Source of the DNA: Novipirellula aureliae
Lineage (GTDB): Bacteria; Planctomycetota; Planctomycetia; Pirellulales; Pirellulaceae
Assembly (NCBI RefSeq): GCF_007860185.1
Contig: NZ_SJPY01000007.1
Location: 434,001 to 498,000, forward strand
DNA length: 64,000 bases
Reading direction: 5' to 3'
Of the stretch, positions 33,867 through 42,700 are shown one piece after another. The first letter of the stretch is position 1; every line of letters starts with the position of its first letter. The position numbers were made by a program, and so were the translations under genes. The notes under the pieces are model-generated. The model was not told the DNA's origin. It did not search any database and saw only the letters and a list, made by a program, of their open reading frames with translations.

Positions 33867-34468
33867 GATTCGGATTCCTTTTCGACTCTTTGGATGGTTT
33901 GTTTCAATTGGTCCAAGACACGGCACTTGGCGGTGTAGACAGCGCCCACGCTCATGTCCAAGGCTTCGGCCACGTCTTTGGCGGATAGGCCTTCCACGCC
34001 GGTCTTCCAGAACGCCTGCCATGTTCTCTCTTCAAAATCGTTGCGGATATGGCGAACGGCCCACCCGAAGACGCTTTGGCGATACTCGCTCTCCCATGTC
34101 TGCTGGGAACCGTCATCGGCCGATTCTTCCTCCAACAGTCGGTGGACCGCCGTATCCGCCGAACCCACCGGTTGCCGAGATCGAGTCTCATGCAGGTCGG
34201 CCAGGCTATTTCGGGTGACCGCCAGTAGCCATCCGCGAAACGAGCCCAACTGACGATCACACTGAAACCCGCGAATAGAACGACTCACCTTGCCAAAGAC
34301 GTCTTGCGTCACGTCGGCCGCGTCGGCGTCTTGTAGGCCGCGTTTTCGCAGGAATCCGTAGACAACTGGCGTGTAGATCTCCACAAACTCGAACCATGCT
34401 TCCGTATCCTCCTGCATATCGCGTAGCCGAACGAGCAGGCTGAATCGAGTTGCGTGTGGATCATTCAT
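33863..34468 (-). CDS. ECF-type sigma factor paired with the kinase
   Basis: This 201-residue sigma factor has region 2 in residues ~20-95 (PVVYGFLRKRGLQDADAADVTQDVFGKV, then FRGWLLAVTRNSLADL) and region 4 at ~140-190 (LSAKDVAEALDMSVGAVYTAKCRVLDQL). It resembles the planctomycete ECF group encoded next to Ser/Thr kinases. The ATGA overlap with the kinase start makes the pair translationally coupled. ATG at 34468 is the natural start. A ~105-bp block just upstream (34515-34620) is repeated at 36519-36622 and probably contains the promoter. Confidence 0.88.
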   Translation of the reverse strand: MNDPHATRFSLLVRLRDMQEDTEAWFEFVEIYTPVVYGFLRKRGLQDADAADVTQDVFGKVSRSIRGFQCDRQLGSFRGWLLAVTRNSLADLHETRSRQPVGSADTAVHRLLEEESADDGSQQTWESEYRQSVFGWAVRHIRNDFEERTWQAFWKTGVEGLSAKDVAEALDMSVGAVYTAKCRVLDQLKQTIQRVEKESES

Positions 34469-34514
34469 AAAACACGAAGCCGGACAAGAATTGAAGCAAA
34501 GCGAGCCCCTCCAA

Positions 34515-34620
34515 GAGATAACACCCTGATTTTTTCGGAAACCTTACAGGAATCCTAGAAAAAACCAATTATTGGATCAGGCTCGCGGTTTGTCCACTTC
34601 GGGCAGTCTTCGGCCGTGAA
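34515..34620 (-). promoter_or_regulatory. Duplicated promoter-like block, copy A
   Basis: About 105 bp, read on the minus strand towards the sigma factor, include TGTAAGGTTTC and ATCAGGGTGTTATC. A copy with ~88% identity lies at 36519-36622. Its place directly upstream of the sigma gene suggests it holds that promoter; the second copy has no intact gene after it. Confidence 0.5.
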
Positions 34621-34860
34621 TCGCCATAACGTGAGTGAGGAAGGCGACTCTGAAGAATTGGAGAAAGACGCCCGTTGGCAACCCAGGGCCTCGCTCGCAG
34701 AAGCGGTCCATTCTGCGAGATTCGGTCCCGATGGGAAAACATTGCTCACCTGGAACTCCAACAACAACGTAGCCACGCTTTGGGAGGTTGCCGCGGGCAA
34801 CGAGCGCCCTTTCGTGACCCTCTTCACGCAGGACGGTAAGACATGTTCACGGTTGAGGAA
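34616..34860 (+). pseudogene. WD40-repeat protein fragment
   Basis: The translated sequence EAVHSARFGPDGKTLLTWNS followed by ATLWEVAAGNE is one WD40 blade (SARFSPDGKTLLTxSxDxxxxLWDVATG pattern). Only one blade and parts of the flanks remain, with no proper end. It is a remnant in a decayed zone. Confidence 0.55.
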
Positions 34861-34863
34861 CGC

Positions 34864-35157
34864 CTACTGCTTCGATGGATCACGCCAGGACAGCCACGCT
34901 AGCTCAGAGCAGAAGGGGGAGGCCGGGAGGCTCTCTCGGTTGTAGAGTAAGCCATCTTGAGGCTGATTGAGGCAGGCATAACGAACCGCCAACGGAGTAC
35001 TCACCTGTTGACTGGAAACCTGAACGGTTTTACCAACGATACGGGCTTCCGCAGGATACCACTGACCATCTGCCCCCGCCAATTCAAAGTGGGGAATCGT
35101 CTGAACGGCAATTTCCTGAGGCTTCGCGAGTCCGGTTTTACTGCCAGCCATTAAACC
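34864..35157 (-). pseudogene. Sialate O-acetylesterase C-terminal fragment
   Basis: Residues HFELAGADGQWYPAEARIVG through LAVRYACLNQ and ESLPASPFCSELAW align with the C-terminal domain of sialate O-acetylesterases, including the intact one at 53353 (HFTIAGKDNVFVPAEAVIQG, EGLPASSFRTD). The N-terminal ~430 residues, with the catalytic Ser, are missing. The open frame extends upstream only through the 138-bp repeat array. Confidence 0.75.
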
Positions 35158-35198
35158 ACTATCCGCATGACGGAAGGTGACCGTAACGACTGCTCCTG

Positions 35199-36414
35199 TA
35201 ATCACGCCAATGGACGCGAATAAAAACCGGGGAAGGGGCTTTTGTCGGTTTGCCATTCTTGGCGTTCATTCGCTTGATTCGCGGGCAAATTTTGACCACA
35301 TTCGAAATGCCCAGAAGGAAGAAGATTTTCTGCCCGCTAATCACGCTAATGGACGCGAATAAAAACCAGGGAAGGGGCTTTTGTCGCTTTGCAATTATTA
35401 GCGTTCATTCGCATGATTCGCGGGCAAATTTGGACCCCATCGGAAATGCCCAGAAGGGGAAGAGTTTCTGCCCGCTAATCACGCCAATGGACGCGAATAA
35501 AACCGGGGAAGGGGCTTTTGTCGGTTTGCCATTCTTAGCGTTCATTCGCTTGATTCGCGGGCATATTTAGACCACATTCGAAATGCCCAGAAGGGGAAGA
35601 TTTTCTGCCCGCTAATCATGCTAATGGACGCGAATAAAAACCGGGGAAGGGGCTTTTGTCGACTTGCAATTCTTAGCGTTCATTCGCTTGATTCGCGGGC
35701 ATATTTAGACCACATTCGAAATGCCCAGAAGGGGAAGAGTTTCTGCCCGCTAATCATGCTAATGGACGCGAATAAAAACCAGGGAAGGGGCTTTTGTCGG
35801 CTTGCAATTCTTAGCGTTCATTCGCTTGATTCGCGGGCAAACTTAGACCACATCCGAAATGCCCAGAAGGGGAAGAGTTTCTGCCCGCTAATCATGCTAA
35901 TGGACGCGAATAAAAACCGGGAAAGGGTCTTTTGTCGGCTTGCAATTCTTAGCGTTCATTCGCTTGATTCGCGGGCATATTTTGACCACATCCGAAATGC
36001 CCAGAAGGGGAAGAGTTTCTGCCCGCTAATCACGCCAATGGACGCGAATAAAAACCGGGAAAGGGTCTTTTGTCGGCTTGCAATTATTAGCGTTCATTCG
36101 CTTGATTCGCGGGCAAATTTTGACCACATTCGAAATGCCCAGAAGGAGAAGATTTTCTGCCCGCTAATCACGCTAATGGACGCGAATAAAAACCAGGGAA
36201 GGGGCTTTTGTCGCTTTGCAATTATTAGCGTTCATTCGCATGATTCGCGGGCAAATTTTGACCACATTCGAAATGCCAAGAAGGGGAAGGTTTTCTGCCC
36301 GCTAATCATGCTAATGGACGCGAATAAAAACCAGGGAAGGGGCTTTTGTCGGCTTGCAATTCTTAGCGTTCATTCGCTTGATTCGCGGGCAAATTTAGAC
36401 CACATTCGAAATGC
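35199..36414 (+). repeat. Tandem array of nine ~138-bp units
   Basis: The marker GGACGCGAATAA starts at 35212, 35351, 35489, 35626, 35764, 35902, 36040, 36178 and 36316, so the period is 137-139 bp. Unit identity is above 90%. Each unit has the inverted pair CTAATGGACGCGAATAA and TTAGCGTTCATTCGC. Since 138 is 46 codons, several frames remain open through the array, but I see no ribosome site or start context that argues for a protein. The last unit runs directly into MITE-like element 1. Confidence 0.92.
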
Positions 36415-36519
36415 CTAGCCCGGATTATTCATGGGCTTGCAAATTGTTTTGCTAACGTCTACGCCTTAAAGCGTTTACGTTCATTGCTCGAAAAACAGTC
36501 TGCGTATTAGCCGGGCTAG
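36415..36519. mobile_element. MITE-like element 1, copy 2 (internally shortened)
   Basis: This 105-bp copy starts CTAGCCCGGATTATTCAT and ends CCGGGCTAG, lacking the inner right-hand palindrome found in the 46023 copy. CTAG is present at both ends. It lies between the 138-bp array and the second copy of the promoter-like block. Confidence 0.88.
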
Positions 36520-36622
36520 AGATAACACCCTGATTTTTCCCGAAACCTTACACGAATCTCGGAAGAAACCAATTATTGGATCAAGCTCGCGGTTTGTCCA
36601 CTTTGGGCTGTCTTCGTCCGTG
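36519..36622 (-). repeat. Duplicated promoter-like block, copy B
   Basis: About 88% identical to 34515-34620, in the same orientation, including TGTAAGGTTTC. It is followed on the minus strand by MITE-like element 1 instead of a sigma gene. The remaining 36623-36741 shows nothing else. Confidence 0.75.
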
Positions 36623-36741
36623 CCTGATTATACGCATCCAGCCGCAAGCGCGTACGCAGTCCAATTTCCGTGGGCTCACCCTAGGGCATGGTGTCCTCGG
36701 ATGACGTCGGTCGTTGGTTGTCCGTCGAGTTTGCGGTCTCG

Positions 36742-39700
36742 TCAGTCTGCTGATTTTTTGAGCCAGGTTTCGAACCGTTTGATGGCCTCCTGGTTGCCCG
36801 GACTGGCAGGTCCCCACTCATGCATGAAGTAGTTCCACGTGCTGTCGCTGAGCGCACTCATCGCCTGCATCGTCCAGACTTTGTATTGCTCAGGAAGTTC
36901 ATTGCGCCGTAATGTCTCCAGGATGACCGGGCCGGCCGCGAGGTCCTTCCGCTTGGCAAAACTCAGCAGGGCGTAAAAACGCACCTTGTCGTCCTGGTCG
37001 TTCAATAGTGGCAGGAGTTCATTTCGAACTTTCTTGAAGGACGCCTCGGGCAGCTTGGGAAACATGTGCGCGGCGAGGAACCGGGAACGAGCTTCCTTCT
37101 CGCCCGCCAGTCGGACAACCGGCTGAGCGAGTTTGGGATCGATGCATTCCTGAAGGGCGTAGGCTGCGTGATAGCGGATATTGGCATCGGTTGAGCCGAG
37201 CAGTTTCTTCAACAGCGTCGGTGCCATTTTTCCGGCCAAAGGGCGGAGGAAAAGGGGTGCGTGACGACTGATCGAGCTGGGATTATTTTCTACCTCTGCC
37301 AGCAGTGTCGTGACCACGGTCGAATCAGAAAGCCAGACAAGTCCTCCATAGGCCACTTTCGAGACGTCGTTATTCGCCAGATAGAGTTCCTCAAGCTGTG
37401 GTATGAACTCTCGGCGTTGGAGAGTAGAGATCATCGTTGCGACCCGTTCGACGGCCGCTTTGTCTTGCGTTTTCAGATCAGCATCAATCAAGGCCGTCAC
37501 GGCTTTGGGATGGGCTTTGAGAATCTGGAGGGCCCTAGCGCGGCTGGCGACATTTTGCCAGAGCGAGCCTTCCAGCTTGTCGGCTGCCTGTTTAGGAGTG
37601 AGGTCCTGGGCGGCATCGGAAAGCTGCTGTGCCCAGCGTTCCGTATTGCCGTCATAGGGACCACCCTTTCGGTCGAGGATATCGTGCGGATTGCTGCTGA
37701 GAATCATCTCGAAGACCGGATTGACCGCTTGGGCGGCCAGGTCGTGGTAGAACGCCGGCAACAACTTTGCCTGTTCCTCGCGAGACAGCCGGGCCAAACG
37801 CTCGATGACGATGAACCGGTCCCTTGCACCTTCATTCACGGAAACACCAGGAACAACGGCCACCTTTCTGAAATTGGCAGGATCCAGCATCACGGTTGTC
37901 AATTCGTCAAACGGCATGGGTGCGTCCATCTGTTCAGGCTTGATTACGAGTTCGATGGCATTGCTCAACACGCGGATTGGCTGGCCGACGTGTTCCCCAG
38001 CGCGGAGAGTGTAGGCAATTGCCTGAACGGTGTGCTTGCCAGGCTTGAGTTTCAACTCGGGCGACCCGCTGACGCTCTTCACCGCCGTCCATCGCTTGTC
38101 CAGAACCAGCGTCGCGCCGATAGCGCTCTGGCCGGGCTTGCAAATTGGCAACTGCCCAGCAACGCGCTCGTGGTTTTGATACAAGACACCGTCCACCAGC
38201 ACTTCAGTCGGCGCACCGCCAACATTGAGCGATACTTCCAAGTCCTGTGAAGCGTTCTTCAAATCGAACAGCACCCAGGGTGTGTCATAATCCTCCGACC
38301 ACTGCGGTTGGCGTTCTGTTCGCAGCCGCGCGGTCACGCCGTCCACCGCCTCACCCCACGGCTCGCCGCCGGAACGAATATCAACTAGCTTGCCCGCCTG
38401 TTGGAGGACGCGATACAGACGCTCGTCCCGGCGCGGGTCGCGCGGCAGGTTTCCGCCCCCAAGTCTCTGAGCGTTCTCCAGGCGGATGGCGTCCTGCGGC
38501 AGATAGTCTGGATTTGTAATCGGCAGATTCCATTGCCAGCGATCCAGAGAAATCATCGGCATGTTTGCAGAATAGGAAGAGAGTCCCGTCCAAAACGCGC
38601 CGAGGAACAGTGGCTTTCCACCAACGACCACGGCAAACGGCACGCCCCACACACTGGGCTTTGGTAGCCGCTCACTCACGCCCGGCTTCAGACGCATCAC
38701 ATGCCGCGTCCAACCATAGGCGCTCAGATCGTCCTCCGTCAGCAGCGGTTGTTCCGCCAATATCAATCCGGCCAACGGATAGTTCTCCGGCCTCATGGCG
38801 TCAAAACGATCCGTGCCTTTGCCATTGTCCGAGAACAGAATCCGCCTGCGCGCCGAATCCTGCGGCCGGTTAAATGAAGGAGCGTTCTCGTGACCGAGCA
38901 CTTGATAGATGGCAAACTTCGGCGGCTCGGCGATCTCCAGCGGATTGACCGTGGCGATCTCTTCCGTTTGGACCTCGACTTGCCCCGGATTAGCGATCAC
39001 GTCGAACGCCCCGCTGCCGCGCGCCGCGTGGAACTTGACCTGCACTTTCAGGTTGCGGTGGAGAGGCGAATTGGCGGTGAGATGGACAGGAGTCGGCTCG
39101 AATTCGATTTGCCTTTCCGAGCCTCGCCCCCACACCGCCAAGTGAATCGCATCGGGCGGAAGGCCGGTTATCCGATAGCGGCCTTCTGCATCGGTGACAT
39201 TTGCGGGCAAAGTAGCGTTGCCGTGGACGCTGAAGTAGCCGCCGTCTCGTTTCCAGAGTGGCTGGACGGTGACGTTGCCGACAGGCTCGCCCTGTTCATC
39301 GGTAACGCGCCCTTCTACAACGCAACGCGACTTCGATAGATCGACCACGATTGGGTCGACGGCCTGACCTTCCTTTGCGTGCAGGACCTTTACCCAGCAG
39401 ATTCCCTGCGTGGGCGGCTTGGGAGTGCCCTGGCTGTGAGAGTCAGGGGCGAGCCATTTGCCACTGCGAACTTCGCTACCCGTCGGGCCGTCCCAGGGGT
39501 AATAGAGCACAATCTCTCCCGGCGGGACGTCTTCAAACCGAAACGTGCCTTGGTCGTCGGTCATGGCACGCATGTGATTCCCGGTGCTGATCGACATATG
39601 TGCGAAGTCACAATATGTCGAGATTGACAGTGGGGCCCGGCGGAGCGGTTTCCCGTCCGGCCCCAACACCTTCCCTTCAATCGATCCAGCGCGAACCAAA

Positions 39701-42700
39701 TGGATTGTCCGGCTCAGGCCATCGTCTCCGTCGATCAGTCGTGTGCGCCCCTGCTGGTCGATAAGCCCTTCGACCGGCGCATGCTCTCGATTGAGCGGAT
39801 AATAGCCGTCGGCAGCCACGCAGACGCGAAACTGCCTCAGCCCTGTCAATCGCGGCACATCGAAGGAACCGTCCTGTCTGGAAAACCGTTCTGCGAGAAT
39901 ATCATCGCCAACCGTCCCACCCTTGACGAATTGGAGCTTCGCTCCGCCCACGCCGTTTCCGGAGGAGTCGACCACGCGGCCGGTTTCGCCCGTGTTGCCG
40001 GGATCGGTTGGCACGGAAGCACTGCCGGTTTCGGCATCGGTCGCGTCCACGTTGAAGTCGATATCGTCGCGGCCATGCTCCACCTTATATTTTCGTGGGA
40101 CGCGAGACGAATTCGCGCCGTTCAGTCGAATCGATTCCGCCATCGGAAACGGCGCATCGAACCGATAGTGCCCGAAGGCGTCCGTCTTGGTGTTGCTGCT
40201 ATACGTGTGCTTGCCCGAGGGGTCTTTCCAGATCGCCAGCACGTTGCGGCCCGCATGCGGCTCGTCCTTTTCGTTGGTCACACGGCCGCCGAAATGATAC
40301 TTCTGCTCAAGCGATAGCTCCACGTAGGCTGGCTCGCGCTTCTTCAAGACAACGCCCTCAATCCGCATGTTCGGCTGATTGGTCAGCGGAACGGAAGTCA
40401 CCGAAACATCACACGGGCCGTCTGGCAGATTACTGAAGTTGAACTTCCCTTCCCTGTCGGTAGTCGTCTCGGGCGGCCAACCCCCTCTCCCGCTCCACGC
40501 GCTTGGGAGTGCCGTCACGCGATATCCGATTGCAGGCTTTCCGTCGATGCCAAGAACCCGGCCCTGGATGACCGGTTTGTTGACCCCTACGATCCTATCG
40601 CCGCCGAAGGGCGAGACGTCCGTATCAGGAAGCATCCATTTCAAACGCAATATCTCGTCATCACTGCAGCCGGGCGGCATGAGATGCAAATGCTCTAACT
40701 GTTTGATCTGACCCAACGCGTTGATTTCCTGCTCGCCGAGCGTGATCCTGTTGAGCCACAGGTTGCGAAGATTCTGCAGCTTCGCAAAATGCATAAGTCC
40801 TCGGTGTGTAAATTGTAGGCCAGGCGCCATTGGATGAATCGACATCCCGGTCAGATCAATCCGTTCGAGCTGCTGCAGGTTCGCGAGATTCGCCAGGCCA
40901 TCGTCCGTGAAACGTCGGCCCGTAAGTTCAAGGCTCGTAAGGCTTGCCTTCTCACCGATTGCGGCAAGTGCCGTGTCGGTAGTGTTATCGCTTTGCAGAC
41001 TCAGGCGTTCGAGGGGCGGGCCTTCTTTTAAGAGCCTCTGAAGCCCCCGGTCGGTTACCTTCGTATTCCTGAGACCGAGGTTGCGTAACGTCCTCATACG
41101 CGAAATAGGCGCACGGGCCGCATCGTCAATCGCCGCGCCGGCGAGTAAAAGCATTTTCACGTTCGGAAGATCGGCGAGTTGTTCGAGCCCCTTGCTCGTA
41201 ACGTCGGTCTTCTGTAGGTCGAGAAGTTCAAGCGAACGAAGTTGCCCAAGGTGCTTCATGCCTTCATCGCCGATTTGCATGTTGGACTTAACTGACAGCG
41301 TGTTGTTTATCGACAATTTACGCAACTCTTGCATTCCCCGCAGGTGGCGAAGACCGGCGTCGGTGATGTTGTTACCATGCAAAACCAGCTCTTTTAGCCG
41401 GGTATTCGATGCGATATGCGCAAGTCCAGCGTCGGTCAGCCCAGTCTCGTAGAGACTCAGGTATTCCAACCGATCAAGGCTTCCCAGAACGGACAGCGCA
41501 TCTTCGCTGACGTTTGCCGTTTCGAGATTCAGTCGACGGATAGAACGTTGCCCCTGGAGCATCGCGAGCAATTCGTCCGTTGCTAGACGTCCGAGATAAA
41601 GGTCATCGATCTGGCCGTCGTTGTTCAGCTTGTAGTTGGTAACGCCTGCCGCTTTGAGTGCCGCGAGCAATTCGGCCAGCAGCCGGTCCCGTTTCTCCTG
41701 GATCGACTTCGGCAGATCCGCGTCCTCAACCGTGGCTCCCTCCTTCGCAATCGTAACCAACGTTGTACCTGTCGCCATGTCATCCCAGCCGAACAGGTGC
41801 TGGCCGGCATCCTTGTTAATTACCATTTCAAAGCGTCCGTCGATCTTGTAGATGTCGGGCTGGGCGAGATCGAACCACTTGGTGAGATCCACCTCCTTCT
41901 CAAAAACCTGGCCGGGTTCGAGAGTGATGAATCTAAGCTTCCCTCCAGCGCTAGACGGATCTCCGGTATCGGGGACTTCCGGCCCATTGCCGGATCCTCG
42001 AAACGCGGTGAAGCCAAACTGGTTGTTGCGCGGACCGCGCTGCTGACCGCCGTCTACAAAGGAGAAGTTTTTATCGCTGACATTCTTGACCTCCATTCGG
42101 AGGATAACCGGTTCGCCCAGCTTGAATGCCGGTTTCGTCGGTGAAAAGCGGACCTCCATCTTGTGGCCGGGGTGACGCCGCAATTTTGGCTCGATCCCGA
42201 GTTCGGCGGCGAATCTTGCCGGCGCCTCATTGCCGACGACTTGGGATGAAAGGTCCATCCGGTGTTGCTTGTCGGGATCGGAATGACTCCAGACCGTCGT
42301 GCAGAGCCCGTCGATCACGAGGGCCATGTGGCCGATGCCCTCGCCCTCGGCGAACGGCCCGGCCGCTTTCAGATCAATCCGAAAACGTGTGTTGTCGTTT
42401 GCGATCGATGTCATGGAGGGCGTGCCGAATTGATCGGTCAAACGGTCCAGCAGAATCACGGTTCCATCGGTGTCGCTGCGTGAAACTTCAATGCCTTTCT
42501 CGTTTGAGTCGGAGGGGCGGACCCGGTAGATCCCATTGGGACTGGAGGTTTCCGACGGCACCGTGCCACGAAGTTCGATCTCATGGCGATCGAAGGTTCC
42601 GTCCTCACGCCGGGTTGTTGTCATTTCATTACGCGGCCAGTTTTCCTGGGCTTGGGAAGTGATCGTAATCGTCTGCCCGAAATCGACGGCGGGAAGAAGG

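Noticed and set aside
35618-36418. 266-residue repeat protein on the plus strand
   Set aside because: The frame is open only because the 138-bp unit is a multiple of 3; no ribosome site, and it reads into MITE-like element 1 for its stop.
37261-38250. 329-codon plus-strand frame within the giant M56 gene
   Set aside because: It is antisense to the HEAT-like region of a continuous 8.6-kb gene; shadow frame.
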